NCBI RefSeq assembly: GCF_002278135.3
Contig: NZ_CP029425.2
Location: 1,526,001 to 1,590,000, forward strand
DNA length: 64,000 nucleotides
DNA from: Bradyrhizobium ottawaense
Lineage (GTDB): Bacteria; Pseudomonadota; Alphaproteobacteria; Rhizobiales; Xanthobacteraceae
Direction: 5' to 3'
The notes below the pieces were generated by a model, which saw nothing but the letters and a program-made list of their open reading frames with translations, had not been told where the DNA came from and searched no databases. The position numbers and the translations under genes were made by a program. Positions 41,901 to 52,326 of this stretch are shown one piece after another. Every line of letters begins with the position of its first letter. The first letter of the stretch is position 1.

Positions 41901-43288
41901 GAACGCTTCTCCTCGCGCTTGGTGGCGGCAGTGTCCTTGATCAGATAGCCCGTCACCGAGCGCTTCTTCTCGAGCCATTTCTGCGCAACGGCGCGGACCT
42001 GCTCGGCGGTGACCGCGCGGATGCGGTCGGGCCAGCTCCTGATGTCCTCGATCGACAGGCCCGTGGTCAGCGCGCCGCCATACCAGCGTGCCAGCACCGC
42101 CTGATTGTCCTGGGCGTAGATCGCCTCAGCGATCAGCTGGGTCTTGACCCGCTCCAGATCCTCGGCGCGGATCGGGTTCTGCGCGACATTGGCGATGACG
42201 CCGTCGACCGCCTGCTCGACCTCGGCAAAGCTGACGCCGGGTTTTGGTGAGGCCGAGATCGCGAACTGGGTCGGGTCGAGTGAGATGCTCGAATAGCTGG
42301 CGTTGGCGGAGACCGCGAGCGGCTTGTCGACGACGAGGGCGCGGTAGAGATAGGAATTGCTGCCGCTGCCCATCAGCTGCGCCAACACGTCGAGGGCGGC
42401 ACTCTCACCGGCGGCGGCCGTGGTTGCCGAGGGCACCAGATAATAACGCCGCATGCTCGGCTGCTCGACGCGCGGGTCGGCCAGCGTGACGGTGCGCGGG
42501 GCGGCGGGCTCCGGCTCCTGCGGACGGACGCGCCGCGCCGGGATGGCTGATTGCGCCGGGATGGAGCCGAAATTGCGCTCGACCAGCGGGCGGATGTCGG
42601 CGGCCTCGACGTCGCCGGCGATCACCAGGATCGCGTTGTTTGGCGCATAGAAGCGGCGGTAGAAGGCGAGTGCGTCCTCGCGGTCGAGCTTCTCGATCTC
42701 CTGATGCCAGCCGATCACGGGACGGCCGTAGGGATGATTGAGATAGAGCGCGGCCATGATCTGCTCGTTCAGCCGCGCGTCCGGATTGTTGGCGACGCGC
42801 ATGTTGTACTCTTCGAGCACCACGTCGCGCTCGGGCAGCACGTTCTCGTCCTTGAGGATGAGGCCGGTCATGCGGTCGGCCTCGAACTCCATCATGGTCG
42901 GCAGCTGCTCTTTCGGCACACGCTGGTAATAGTTGGTGTAGTCGACCGAGGTCGAGGCGTTCTCGTTGCCGCCGACGCGAAGCACGGTCTGGGAGAACTC
43001 GCCGACGGGGTGCTTCGAGGTGCCCTTGAACATCAGGTGCTCGAGGAAGTGCGCGAGGCCGGACTTGCCCGGCGTCTCGTCGGCCGAGCCGACCTTGTAC
43101 CAGATCATCTCGGTGACGACCGGCGTGCGGTGATCGGGGATCACCACGACCTGCATGCCGTTGCTGAGCGTGAAGCTGGCGGGCGGGGCCGATGTTACCG
43201 TGGTCTGGGCAAGGGCCGCGCCGGCCGAGAGGATGCTCGTCGAAAGCAGCGCGGCAAGGAGGCAGGCAGCCGATCGGTAAGAGGACAT
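41897..43288 (-). CDS. M16 family metallopeptidase, active type
   Basis: A 463-residue M16B peptidase. It has a signal peptide (LSTSILSAGAALAQ), the zinc site HFLEH at residues 80-84, and the third ligand in VVLEEYNMR. Enzymes of this type degrade peptides in the periplasm. It starts with the second of two adjacent ATGs (43288), given AAGGA six bases upstream. It is followed by and coupled to the inactive paralogue, as is common for M16 pairs. Confidence 0.92.
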   Translation of the reverse strand: MSSYRSAACLLAALLSTSILSAGAALAQTTVTSAPPASFTLSNGMQVVVIPDHRTPVVTEMIWYKVGSADETPGKSGLAHFLEHLMFKGTSKHPVGEFSQTVLRVGGNENASTSVDYTNYYQRVPKEQLPTMMEFEADRMTGLILKDENVLPERDVVLEEYNMRVANNPDARLNEQIMAALYLNHPYGRPVIGWHQEIEKLDREDALAFYRRFYAPNNAILVIAGDVEAADIRPLVERNFGSIPAQSAIPARRVRPQEPEPAAPRTVTLADPRVEQPSMRRYYLVPSATTAAAGESAALDVLAQLMGSGSNSYLYRALVVDKPLAVSANASYSSISLDPTQFAISASPKPGVSFAEVEQAVDGVIANVAQNPIRAEDLERVKTQLIAEAIYAQDNQAVLARWYGGALTTGLSIEDIRSWPDRIRAVTAEQVRAVAQKWLEKKRSVTGYLIKDTAATKREEKRS

Positions 43289-43480
43289 CATGATCCTTTT
43301 GAAAGGCCGAGATCCGGATGTCCGGCTCGGACGGCACGGCATGCTACACCGCGCGGCTGAGGCTTCGCGTCACGAAGCAGAGACTCAACGCATAGGCAAG
43401 TTACTGATCAGCAATTTATGCGCCTCGGCCGGCGTACATGAAGCGCCGGCGCGGGGTTTCGGGTCTGTGGAACAGGAACG

Positions 43481-44206
43481 CTATTGTTCCTTGTCCTTGC
43501 CGGACATGATGTCGAAATAGGTCCGCCGCGACTTGTCCGGCCCGGCGCCATAGGAGTAGTTCGGAGACGGCGTCTGATAGCCCGGCGGCGGCTCGACCAG
43601 CGACTGGCGCGGCGGCTCCTCGGTGAATTTCTTTTCTTCGGTGGCGTTGCCGCCCTTCATCATATTCCACAGGCCGCCGGAGAAGCCGAGTTCGGCGGGG
43701 CTGAGTGACGGATTGCCGTTGGTGCCCGGCTGGATCGGGTCATTGCTTGTCCGGGGGGCTGCGGCGACCTGGCCGGCCTTCATCTCGGCGGGCGTCAGCT
43801 GTCGGGCGGCCTGCCAGTTTTCCGTTTCCTTGGTCGCCTTCTTGCGCGCGGCGATGGCTTCCTTGCGGCGCTTCTCCTCGGGGTCCTTGGGCCAGTTCGG
43901 AGCGGCCTTGGCCTGAGTCGCGGGAGGCGGCAGGTCGAGCTTGGGCGGCACCACCAGCGGCGAGCGCTCGCGGTATTCGATGCCGGGCTTTTCCATGCTC
44001 TTGGCGCCGATGCCGGACATCAGATTGTCGATGATCTTCTCTTCGAAGGTCATCCCGTCATCTTCCTCGTCGTCGTCACCGGCGCGGGCTGCGCCGGCCG
44101 ACATGACGAGACCGATGCCGAGCGCGACAGCGGACAATTTCAACGCCTGCCAAAGCCCCGATCGGGGGTCTCGAACCATCGAAATGCTGGTCTTCGAGCT
44201 GCGCAT
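43481..44206 (-). CDS. Secreted hypothetical protein, 241 aa
   Basis: A signal peptide is visible (KLSAVALGIGLVMSAGAARA). The mature part is polar and largely unstructured: acidic start (GDDDEEDDGMTFEEK), Pro-rich segments (LVVPPKLDLPPPA, EPPPGYQTPSPNYSYG), and KR-rich helix (DPEEKRRKEAIAARKKA). It lies between lspA and the two M16 genes. I do not recognise a domain. A short ATG frame from 44179 is an alternative start. Confidence 0.7.
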   Translation of the reverse strand: MRSSKTSISMVRDPRSGLWQALKLSAVALGIGLVMSAGAARAGDDDEEDDGMTFEEKIIDNLMSGIGAKSMEKPGIEYRERSPLVVPPKLDLPPPATQAKAAPNWPKDPEEKRRKEAIAARKKATKETENWQAARQLTPAEMKAGQVAAAPRTSNDPIQPGTNGNPSLSPAELGFSGGLWNMMKGGNATEEKKFTEEPPRQSLVEPPPGYQTPSPNYSYGAGPDKSRRTYFDIMSGKDKEQ

Positions 44207-44301
44207 TACTGTACCTGTTCCATATTGTGTCAGATCGCCGCTCGCACGCGGCAAACCCTCGCAAAGGCCGGGTTCCACCTGCCGGTCCGTATCGGCCGGG
44301 A

Positions 44302-44796
44302 TCAGGGCGCTTTTGCGGCGGGTACCCCCAGGAAGGAATCATACAATAGCGCCGCCACCCCAGCAACGATGGCCACGTCGGCGAGGTTAAACACATACCA
44401 ATTATAGGTATTTCCGCCGATCTCGATGTGGAGCAGGGCGAAATCGACCACCGCGCCGTAGGCCAGGCGGTCGATGCCGTTGCCGATGGCGCCGCCGATG
44501 ATCAGGCCCAGCGCGACCGTGGCCAGCTGGGTGTGCGAGCGGGCCATCCAGATCGCCAGCGCGACCACGGCGACGGCCTTGACCGCCATCAGCGCGAGCT
44601 GCGCGGCCTGGCTGTCGTTCTGGAGCCAGCCGAAGCTGATGCCGATATTCCAGGCCAGCACCAGGTCGAAGAACGGCGTCACCTTCACCACGCCGCGACG
44701 GGCGAGGTCGAACCCGTTCAGCAGCCAGAGCTTCGAGGCCTGGTCGGCCACAAGCGTGACCAGGGCCGCGAGGATGCCGGCGCGGAGCGGGGTCAT
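44302..44796 (-). CDS. lspA: Lipoprotein signal peptidase (signal peptidase II)
   Basis: An aspartic membrane peptidase that removes signal peptides from prolipoproteins. The two catalytic Asp motifs are GNGIDRLAYGAVVDF and FNLADVAIVAG, and four hydrophobic helices are present. At 164 residues it is normal. It starts ten bases after ileS stop, a classic ileS-lspA arrangement. Confidence 0.96.
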   Translation of the reverse strand: MTPLRAGILAALVTLVADQASKLWLLNGFDLARRGVVKVTPFFDLVLAWNIGISFGWLQNDSQAAQLALMAVKAVAVVALAIWMARSHTQLATVALGLIIGGAIGNGIDRLAYGAVVDFALLHIEIGGNTYNWYVFNLADVAIVAGVAALLYDSFLGVPAAKAP

Positions 44797-44806
44797 GGGG
44801 TGCCGA

Positions 44807-47800
44807 TCAGACGCTCACGCCCAACGCCTTCCACTCGCGCAGTGCTTGTGCGTCGCGCGGGGTGACGTCGGGGTATTCAGCGTCTTCGCCGACCGTCGGG
44901 GAGATCTTCCAGGAGCGGGCGCATTTGGTGCCGACCGCCTTCTCCACCACGACCGCGACACCGGGCACGGCATCGAGCCGGAATGCATCGGCGGGAGCCT
45001 CGCCCTCACGCACCTCGTAGTTCGAGGTGATGCAGATTTCGGCCAGGTCGACGTCGAACAGCGTCATCAGCATGTCCCGGTCGGCGACATAAATCACCGG
45101 CGAGGCTTCCAGCGACGAGCCGATGTTCTTGGCGGCGCGTTCGAGCTCGAGCGCGCCCGTGACGACACGGCGGACGTTACGGATCGCTTCCCATTTCGCG
45201 GCGAGCTTGTCGTCGCGCAAGGCTTCGAGATCGTTCGGGAACTGGGTCAGATGCACCGACGGTTCGGCGTTGGGGCGATACATGCGCCAGCCTTCCTCCG
45301 CGGTGAAGCTGAGGATCGGCGCCAGCCATTTCAGGACCGAGGCGCACAACAGGTCGATCGTCGTCAGCGCCGCCTTGCGCGTCGGCGACGACGGCGGATC
45401 GCAATAAAGCGTGTCCTTGCGGATGTCGAAATAGAACGCCGAGAGTTCGCTGTTCAGGAAAGCGGACAGGATCGCGACCACCGACTTGAAGTCGAACTCC
45501 TGATAGGCCTTGCCGATGGCGGCGGCGCGGATCGCGAGCTCGTGCAGCATCAGCCGCTCGAGCTCGGGCATCTCGGCGGGCGCGACCGCCTCAGTCGGCT
45601 TGTAATGATGCAGCGTGCCGAGCATCCAGCGCACGGTGTTGCGCAGCTTGCGGTAGGTCTCGACCGTGTTCTTCAGGATCTCGGGACCGATGCGCTGGTC
45701 GTCGGTGTAGTCGCAAGACGCGACCCAGAGCCTCAAGATGTCGGCGCCGGATTCCTTGATGACGGCCTGCGGCTCGATGGTGTTGCCGAGTGACTTCGAC
45801 ATCTTGCGGCCGTCCTCGGCCTGGGTGAAGCCGTGGGTCAACACGATGTCGTAAGGAGCCCGACCGCGCGTGCCGCAGCTCTCCAGCAGCGAGGAGTGGA
45901 ACCAGCCGCGATGCTGGTCCGAGCCTTCCAGATACATCACCGTGTCGGTGCCGCCGTCGACCTTGCGCTTGATGCCGGCGAGCCCGGGAAACTGCACGGG
46001 GTCTTCGAGCACGAAGGCGTGCGTCGAGCCGGAATCGAACCAGACGTCGAGAATGTCGTCGACCTTCTGCCAGTCTTCATTGGCACGCGCGCCCAGGAAG
46101 CGCTCGCGCGCGCCTTTTGCGTACCAAGCATCGGCGCCTTCCTGCTCGAAGGCATCGCCGATACGGGTATTGACGGCCTCGTCCTGGAGGATCTCGGCGG
46201 AGCCGTCGCCCTTCTCGCGCACGAACACGGCGATCGGCACGCCCCAGGCGCGCTGGCGCGAGATCACCCAATCGGGCCGCGCCTCGATCATGCCGTTGAT
46301 GCGGTTTTCGCCTGAAGGCGGCACCCATTGCGTCACCGAGATCGCGTGCAGCGCGCGGGCCCGCAGCGTGTCGCCGCTCTTCGCCTTGCCGCTCGCCGCA
46401 ACGTCCTTGTCCATCGCGATGAACCATTGCGGCGTATTGCGGAAGATCACCGGCTTCTTGGAGCGCCAGGAGTGCGGATATTGGTGCTTGAGCCGGCCGC
46501 GCGCCAGCAGCATGCCTCTTTCGACGAGCGCCTTGATCACGGCCTCGTTGGCGTCGCCCTTCTCGCCCTTGTCGTTGATGACACGCTTGCCGGCAAAGCC
46601 CGGCGCATGATCGGTGTAGGCGCCGTTCTCGTCGACGGTATAGGGGATTGCCGTGGTGATGCCGCGTGCATCGAGATCGCGCGCCTGCGCCATCCAGGCA
46701 TCGAAGTCCTCGCGACCATGGCCAGGCGCGGTGTGCACGAAGCCGGTGCCGGTGTCGTCGGTGACGTGGTCGCCGGGCAATAGCGGCACGATGAAGTCGT
46801 AGCCGCCGGCAAGGCCCTTCAGCGGATGGGCGCATTCGATCGCGTCCATTGTGTCGCCGGGGATATCGCGCACCTTCTCGAAGGCCGTCACGCGGGCCTG
46901 CTTGAAGACCTCTTCAGCGAGCGCATCGGCGAGGATCAGGAGGTCGCCCGTCTTGGTCCAATTGTCGGCGGGCGCGTCCGTCACCTTGTACAGGCCGTAG
47001 GCGATCTTCGGCGAGAACGAGATGGCGCGGTTGCCCGGCAGGGTCCACGGCGTGGTGGTCCAGATCACGACGCTTGCGGAGGCGAGAGCGCCGTGCGCGG
47101 GCGACGTGACCGGGAATTTCACCCACACCGTATCGGAGGTGTGGTCCTCGTACTCGACCTCGGCTTCGGCCAATGCGGTCTTCTCGACCACGCTCCACAT
47201 CACCGGCTTGGAGCCGCGATAGAGCGTGCCGTTGGCGGCGAACTTCATCAGCTCGCGCGCGATCTGGGCTTCGGCCGGATAGCTCATGGTGGCGTAGGGA
47301 TGATCCCAATCGCCGATGACGCCGAGGCGCTTGAACTCCTCGCGTTGCACGCCGAGCCAATGCGTGGCGTAGGCGCGGCACTCCTTGCGGAAGTCGATCA
47401 TCGCGGTGGAGTCGCGGAAATCGGGCTTCTGCTTGCCCTTCTTGCGATAATGCTCTTCCTCGACCTTCCATTCGATCGGCAGGCCGTGGCAGTCCCAGCC
47501 TGGCACGTAGTTGGAATCGAAGCCGAGCATCTGCTGGCTCTTGGTGACGAGATCCTTGAGGATCTTGTTCAGCGCCGTGCCGATATGGATGTTGCCGTTG
47601 GCATAGGGCGGGCCGTCATGCAGCACGAACTTGGCGCGGCCCTTCGCGCTCTCGCGCAGTCTCTCGTAGAGGCCGATCTCGTACCAGCGCTTGAGGATCT
47701 CCGGCTCGCGCTGCGGCAGGCCGGCGCGCATCGGGAATTCGGTCTGCGGCAGGAACAGGGTCTTCGAATAGTCTTTGGCTTCAGACTTTGGGGACTTTTG

Positions 47801-47815
47801 CGGCTTTTCGGACAT
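44807..47815 (-). CDS. ileS: Isoleucine-tRNA ligase
   Basis: A class I aminoacyl-tRNA synthetase of 1002 residues. The HIGH-like motif is NIHIGTAL, the KMSKS motif is in [10 protein letters not shown], and editing-domain pieces such as [11 protein letters not shown] and [12 protein letters not shown] are present. The zinc-binding Cys set at the C-terminus of many bacterial IleRS proteins is reduced ([10 protein letters not shown]), which I believe is usual in alphaproteobacteria. I use the ATG at 47815 ([14 protein letters not shown]); the longer upstream frame is less likely. The order ribF-ileS-lspA is typical. Confidence 0.96.
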   Translation of the reverse strand: MSEKPQKSPKSEAKDYSKTLFLPQTEFPMRAGLPQREPEILKRWYEIGLYERLRESAKGRAKFVLHDGPPYANGNIHIGTALNKILKDLVTKSQQMLGFDSNYVPGWDCHGLPIEWKVEEEHYRKKGKQKPDFRDSTAMIDFRKECRAYATHWLGVQREEFKRLGVIGDWDHPYATMSYPAEAQIARELMKFAANGTLYRGSKPVMWSVVEKTALAEAEVEYEDHTSDTVWVKFPVTSPAHGALASASVVIWTTTPWTLPGNRAISFSPKIAYGLYKVTDAPADNWTKTGDLLILADALAEEVFKQARVTAFEKVRDIPGDTMDAIECAHPLKGLAGGYDFIVPLLPGDHVTDDTGTGFVHTAPGHGREDFDAWMAQARDLDARGITTAIPYTVDENGAYTDHAPGFAGKRVINDKGEKGDANEAVIKALVERGMLLARGRLKHQYPHSWRSKKPVIFRNTPQWFIAMDKDVAASGKAKSGDTLRARALHAISVTQWVPPSGENRINGMIEARPDWVISRQRAWGVPIAVFVREKGDGSAEILQDEAVNTRIGDAFEQEGADAWYAKGARERFLGARANEDWQKVDDILDVWFDSGSTHAFVLEDPVQFPGLAGIKRKVDGGTDTVMYLEGSDQHRGWFHSSLLESCGTRGRAPYDIVLTHGFTQAEDGRKMSKSLGNTIEPQAVIKESGADILRLWVASCDYTDDQRIGPEILKNTVETYRKLRNTVRWMLGTLHHYKPTEAVAPAEMPELERLMLHELAIRAAAIGKAYQEFDFKSVVAILSAFLNSELSAFYFDIRKDTLYCDPPSSPTRKAALTTIDLLCASVLKWLAPILSFTAEEGWRMYRPNAEPSVHLTQFPNDLEALRDDKLAAKWEAIRNVRRVVTGALELERAAKNIGSSLEASPVIYVADRDMLMTLFDVDLAEICITSNYEVREGEAPADAFRLDAVPGVAVVVEKAVGTKCARSWKISPTVGEDAEYPDVTPRDAQALREWKALGVSV

Positions 47816-48018
47816 GAGGCTGACTGGCTCGGAAGGGCGCGGGAACGGATGGCGATGCGGAATCGCGGGGTGAAACGACAAAATCCCGGTCTTGCGCCGA
47901 GCCCTCAGGCTCAGGCGGAAGCCGGGCCGCTAATCCCTATGATGCGCCGCGCAAACATGGGCTCTCCATAGCAGGGGGCCAAGGGAAGCGCAAAGGTTCG
48001 GGGAAGCCGGGTTCGGGC

Positions 48019-48990
48019 TCAATCGATGGTGCCGAGCCGCGGAAACGCGTCCGGGGCGGCCGCCAGGATGGCGCGGGCACGGGCGGAATCGTCGTCCATC
48101 TGCCGGATCAAGGCCTCCAGACTGTCGAATTTCAGCTCCTCGCGAATGAAGCCGACGAAGGCGCAGTCCAGAGCCTGCCCGTAGAGGTCGCCCTTGAAGT
48201 CGAACAGGAAGATCTCGAGGAGGGGAGCGCCATTATCAAAGGTCGGGCGGCGGCCGAAGCTCGCCACCCCGTCCAGCCGCTCAGGCCCGCGGCCGACGCG
48301 CACCGCATAGATGCCGTGCTTCAATCCGCAATTGGCGTCGAGGCGGATGTTGGCGGTGGGGTAGCCGAGATCGCGGCCGCGCTTCTCGCCGTGGATCACC
48401 TCGCCAGTGACGAACCAGGGTGCGCTCAGCATGGTGGTGGCCTCGTCCAGCTGGCCTTCGGCGAGTGCGATCCGGATCGCGCTGGAGGACACCGGCCGCT
48501 CGTCGATATCGACATGGGGCTGCACGTCGACCTCGATGCCGAGCCGGGGCGCTTCGTTGACCAGAAGGCTCGGCGAGCCGACGCGGCCTTTGCCGAAATG
48601 GAAGTCATAGCCGACCGCGATCCCGCTGACGCCGAGCCGCCCGATCAGGTCATGGTGAATGAAGTCTTGCGCGCTGGTTCCGGCACGGGCCTTGTCGAAG
48701 GTCATGACCACGGCGCCGGCAAGCCCGGTGCCGGCCAGAAGCCGCAACTTGGCCCGCTCGTCCGTCAGACGGAATTGAGGGGTGTTGGGGCTGAAAAAAC
48801 GCCGCGGATGCGGCTCGAAGGTCAATGCCAGCGCAGGGCGGCCCTGCGCCCGGCCCATTTCCAGGGCTGCGGCGATCACGGCGCGGTGGCCGAGATGAAC
48901 CCCGTCGAAATTGCCCATGGCAACCACGGCACCCCTTGGAATAGCGGAGACCGGCGTGGTGTCGCGGATAATGGTAAAATGCGGAGCCAT
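48019..48990 (-). CDS. ribF: Bifunctional riboflavin kinase / FAD synthetase
   Basis: Makes FMN and FAD. The N-terminal adenylyltransferase domain has VAMGNFDGVHLGHRAVI and the nucleotide motif GRPALALTFEPHP. Its C-terminal kinase domain has RGRDLGYPTANI and the conserved GVASFGRRPTF. At 323 residues it is normal. The start is taken at ATG 48990 (MAPHFTIIRD); a TTG five codons earlier is possible. It is probably first in the ribF-ileS-lspA unit. Confidence 0.95.
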   Translation of the reverse strand: MAPHFTIIRDTTPVSAIPRGAVVAMGNFDGVHLGHRAVIAAALEMGRAQGRPALALTFEPHPRRFFSPNTPQFRLTDERAKLRLLAGTGLAGAVVMTFDKARAGTSAQDFIHHDLIGRLGVSGIAVGYDFHFGKGRVGSPSLLVNEAPRLGIEVDVQPHVDIDERPVSSSAIRIALAEGQLDEATTMLSAPWFVTGEVIHGEKRGRDLGYPTANIRLDANCGLKHGIYAVRVGRGPERLDGVASFGRRPTFDNGAPLLEIFLFDFKGDLYGQALDCAFVGFIREELKFDSLEALIRQMDDDSARARAILAAAPDAFPRLGTID

Positions 48991-49219
48991 CAGGGGAATT
49001 CTCAAACCGGCAGGACCGGCCGGGACCGTGGCGCGACCGGCCGGATGAAGTCAAGCGGGAGGGGGCGGCCGCATCGAACGCGATTTCAGTTCTTGGGAGG
49101 CGTCCCCAATTAACGCGCTGTTTAACGCCTTGGTGCTAGTCCTTGAGCGTGGAACTGCCGGGCTCCGGCTTGGGCAGGTCCGATCGTAATATTCCTGCGT
49201 TTGTGTTGGGGGAGTCGAG

Positions 49220-49615
49220 ATGGCGGTTGATTTGTCGATGCCGGTTCTGGTGGTGGATGACTACAGCACCATGATCCGTATCATCAGGAATCTGCTGAAG
49301 CAGCTTGGCTTCGAGAACATCGATGATGCCAGCGACGGTTCGGCAGCACTGAACAAGATGCGCGGCAAGAAATACGGGCTCGTGATCTCCGACTGGAACA
49401 TGGAGCCGATGACGGGTTACGACCTGCTGCGCGAAGTGCGCGCGGATCCGAACCTCGCCACCACGCCCTTCATCATGATCACCGCGGAATCCAAGACCGA
49501 GAACGTGATCGCGGCCAAGAAGGCCGGCGTGAACAACTACATCGTCAAGCCGTTCAACGCGGCGACGCTGAAGACCAAGATCGAGGCGGTCTTCCCGGAC
49601 ATGGCGAGCGCGTAA
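49220..49615 (+). CDS. CheY-like response regulator
   Basis: A single receiver domain of 131 residues with all active-site residues: VLVVDDYSTM (acidic pair), phosphoacceptor Asp in VISDWNMEPMTG, Thr/Ser in MITAES, and Lys in IVKPFNAAT. This closely resembles CheY. GGGGGAG lies before the ATG. No chemotaxis genes are adjacent, so its partner kinase is encoded elsewhere. Confidence 0.93.
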   Translation: MAVDLSMPVLVVDDYSTMIRIIRNLLKQLGFENIDDASDGSAALNKMRGKKYGLVISDWNMEPMTGYDLLREVRADPNLATTPFIMITAESKTENVIAAKKAGVNNYIVKPFNAATLKTKIEAVFPDMASA

Positions 49616-49650
49616 GCGCCGCCTGATCCAAACACAGCTTTCTACAGAGA

Positions 49651-49792
49651 TCGTCATGCCCGGGCTTGTCCCGGGCATTTGGCGTTACCGTCGTTCCGGG
49701 GCGCACGAAGGGGCGAACTATGGTGCGCGATTGCGCACCTGAGAACCTCGAGATTCCGGGTTCAGTGCTGCGCACTGCCCCGGAATGACGGA
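49651..49792. repeat. Two palindromic repeats between cheY-like gene and HAD gene
   Basis: The first is a hairpin ATGCCCGGG / CCCGGGCAT (49656-49678). The second (about 49689-49792) runs CCGTCGTTCCGGGGCGC to GCCCCGGAATGACGG. The complement of its right part, TTCCGGGGCAGTGCGCAGCA, aligns closely with the repeat at 60955-61058. They fill a convergent gap. Confidence 0.88.
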
Positions 49793-49801
49793 GCTAGAAA
49801 A

Positions 49802-50656
49802 TCACCACTTCAGTTCGCGCATCAGCGCCTTCGGCGGGTGGCCGAACAATTCCATCACCGATGCCGGGTCGAGCTGGTCGAGACCCTCGAACTCCTCGGC
49901 ATGGATGCCGCGGGTCACGAACAGGCAGTCGATGCCGAATTCGCGCGCGCCGGTTAAGTCGGTGCGGACGGAATCGCCGATCGCCAGCACTTTCTTCCGG
50001 TCGATCGGGTGGCCCTGGCGTTCGCCGGCGAGTGCCATCGCGCGCTCGTAGATCGGACGGTGCGGCTTGCCGTAGAAGATCACCTCGCCGCCGAGCTCGC
50101 GATAGAGCTCCGCGATGGCGCCGGCGCAATAGATCAGCCGGTCGCCGCGTTCCACCACGATGTCGGGGTTGGCGCAGACCAGCGTCAGCTTGCGCTCGCG
50201 CGCCTTCAGCATCATGCCGCGATAGTCTTCCGCCGTTTCGGTCTCGTCGTCATAGAGGCCGGTGCAGACGATGTAGTCGGCTTCCTCCAGCGGCGCGGTT
50301 TTCGCATCGAGGCCGCGATAGATCGAGTTGTCGCGCTCGGGGCCGAGCCAGAACATCTTGCGGCCGGGATGCTCGGCGACATAGAGCCGGGTCAGGTCGC
50401 CCGAAGACACGATCGCGTCATAGGTCTCGTCGGCGACGCCGAGCTTGCGCAATTGCCGCTGCACGCTATCGGCCGGGCGCGGTGCGTTGGTGATCAGGAT
50501 CACCGTACCCCCGCGGCTGCGATAAGTGTGCAGCGCCTCGCAGGCCTCGGGGAAGGATTCGAGGCCGTTATGGACCACGCCCCAGATGTCGCTGAGCACG
50601 ACATCGACACCGCCCACGAGCTCGCGCAGGCTTTCGGCGAAATGCAGCGTGGTCAT
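49802..50656 (-). CDS. TIGR01459 family HAD-superfamily hydrolase
   Basis: A class IIA HAD phosphatase of 284 residues. The nucleophile region reads VLSDIWGVVHNG, with the D-x-W-G form typical of TIGR01459 rather than D-x-D. Further motifs are VILITNAPRP and KVLAIGDSVRTDL. It probably dephosphorylates a small sugar phosphate or nucleotide, but the substrate is not known. It lies 15 bases after the EAL-like gene and is likely cotranscribed. Confidence 0.9.
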   Translation of the reverse strand: MTTLHFAESLRELVGGVDVVLSDIWGVVHNGLESFPEACEALHTYRSRGGTVILITNAPRPADSVQRQLRKLGVADETYDAIVSSGDLTRLYVAEHPGRKMFWLGPERDNSIYRGLDAKTAPLEEADYIVCTGLYDDETETAEDYRGMMLKARERKLTLVCANPDIVVERGDRLIYCAGAIAELYRELGGEVIFYGKPHRPIYERAMALAGERQGHPIDRKKVLAIGDSVRTDLTGAREFGIDCLFVTRGIHAEEFEGLDQLDPASVMELFGHPPKALMRELKW

Positions 50657-50671
50657 GATGCGCAGCGCCGA

Positions 50672-52177
50672 TCAGATGCGGCGCGCGAGCGCCGCGTTGC
50701 CGGTGATGCGTTGCGCCGGAGGAGCGGCTGACGTTGCGCCAGGTGTCGCGCCAGATTTCGTACCTTGGCTGGGGGGAGCGGAGCCATTGGATCCCTGAAT
50801 GTCCTGCGCCTGGTTCGGCGAGGCCCCGCCGGTAGCAGATGCCCCCTCAGGCCGCAATGGCCGGGGCGGCGCGAACAGGAACCCCTGGCCGAACCGCACG
50901 TCATAGTCGAGCAGGTCCACGACCGCACGCTCGCCTTCGATCCGCTCCGCGATCAGGTCGATGCCGAAGCGGCCGAGCAGGTCGGAGAGGTCGGAGGGAT
51001 GGATGTCCGAGGCCGAGGCCTGCCTGGGGTCGAGCAGCAGCGTGGCCGGCACCTTGATGAAGCGCACCCCGCGGTCGGCCAGCTCGCGCGGCTCGATGCG
51101 CAAATCGGTGACATGGTCGATCGAGAAACGGAAGCCGCGCTGAGCGAGCGCCGCGAGATTCTCGGTCTCGGCCGCGCCGAGACTGCGGAAGGTCGATTGC
51201 TTGAACTCCAGCACCAGCGAGGGCGCCAGCGCCCGGTTGGCTTCGAGAAAGTCGAGGCATTGCGCGAAGGTGGTGGAATTGCCCAGCGTGGAGGCCGCGA
51301 CGTTGCAGAACACGCCGACGTCCTTGTTGCGCACCATCAGGCGCCGCAGCACCTGCACACAGCGCAGCATCACCATGTTGTCGATGCGACCGATCAGCCC
51401 GGACGCTTCCGCGATGCTGATGAACTCCTCCGCGGCGATCAGCTGGTCGCGCTCGTCACGCAGGCGCGTCACCGCCTCGTAGAATCGCACCTTGCGTTGC
51501 GGCAGCGTGACCATCGGCTGCAGGAAGATGTCGATGCGGTTTTCATCGATAGCGTTGCGCAGCGTCGCCAGCAGCTGGGTCTGGTTGCGCCCGGTGACTG
51601 CCGGAACCGGATTGGCGGCCTGGCTCTGGATCGCCGGTGCCGGTCGTGACGGCGGTGCGGGCAACGGGGGAGGGGCCGCCGGCCGCTCCTCGAACGGCGC
51701 AATCAGGTCGATCGGCGCCTCCGGCTCCAGCCTGGCGATCGGAGCGGGAACGGGAGCCGGCGCTGGCGCATGGCCGGCCAACAGATCCTCATGGGTCGAT
51801 ACGGTGGTGGCGAGCTGCCTGACCAATCCGCCGAGCTCGTTGATCTCGCCGACCACCGACTGGATGCGGTCGGAGTTGGTCGAATTGGACGAGGCGATGC
51901 GTCCCTCGATCGCGGCTAACCGGCGGCCGAACTCGGCCACCTGGCGGGCGAGATCGGCGGTGCCGCGCGACAAATCGGCGATCTGGCCGCCGACGTCGCT
52001 GCGGTCGCGCAGCCGCATCGACACCGCGTTGTAGAGGATCAGGAAGGTCAGCGCGGTCAGGGCCACGATCGCGGATTCGGTTCCGCTGATGCCGGCGACG
52101 GCGTAGAGCACAAGCCCGAGCGAGGCCGCGACCAGTACCATGCAGATGGCGATGAAGATCGTCGAAATGCGAATCAT
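50672..52177 (-). CDS. Membrane protein with degenerate EAL domain
   Basis: A 501-residue protein with two N-terminal transmembrane helices (about 4-28 and 35-54), a coiled-coil stretch (about 65-130), a Pro/Ala linker (about 135-195) and an EAL domain (about 200-440). EAL catalytic positions are mostly kept: Glu234 (E-A-V), Asn292, Glu324, Asp354, Lys375, Glu411, Gln431. The DDFGTG motif is replaced by IDHVTD, so one metal-binding Asp and loop 6 are lost. It is therefore more likely a cyclic-di-GMP sensor or scaffold than a phosphodiesterase. The C-terminal 60 residues are low complexity. Confidence 0.88.
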   Translation of the reverse strand: MIRISTIFIAICMVLVAASLGLVLYAVAGISGTESAIVALTALTFLILYNAVSMRLRDRSDVGGQIADLSRGTADLARQVAEFGRRLAAIEGRIASSNSTNSDRIQSVVGEINELGGLVRQLATTVSTHEDLLAGHAPAPAPVPAPIARLEPEAPIDLIAPFEERPAAPPPLPAPPSRPAPAIQSQAANPVPAVTGRNQTQLLATLRNAIDENRIDIFLQPMVTLPQRKVRFYEAVTRLRDERDQLIAAEEFISIAEASGLIGRIDNMVMLRCVQVLRRLMVRNKDVGVFCNVAASTLGNSTTFAQCLDFLEANRALAPSLVLEFKQSTFRSLGAAETENLAALAQRGFRFSIDHVTDLRIEPRELADRGVRFIKVPATLLLDPRQASASDIHPSDLSDLLGRFGIDLIAERIEGERAVVDLLDYDVRFGQGFLFAPPRPLRPEGASATGGASPNQAQDIQGSNGSAPPSQGTKSGATPGATSAAPPAQRITGNAALARRI

Positions 52178-52326
52178 GCCGCGCGTTACGCCTCAAAGAG
52201 CTGACTGCCTCACCCGGGAAAACACGGGTCACTGTGCGAACCCGTCACGCCTCATGCTCCCCCTAGGCCGTATGAGCTTAGCATCATTGTTGATTCGAGG
52301 GGATAGCAGCCCGTTCCCGGGCGCGG

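Noticed and set aside
49108..49128. CtrA-like site before the cheY-like gene
   Set aside because: The two TTAA half-sites are separated by eight bases instead of seven, so it does not meet the consensus. It may simply be a direct repeat of TTAACGC.
50672..52177. Functional cyclic-di-GMP phosphodiesterase call
   Set aside because: The DDFGTG motif is altered to IDHVTD, so an active enzyme is unlikely.
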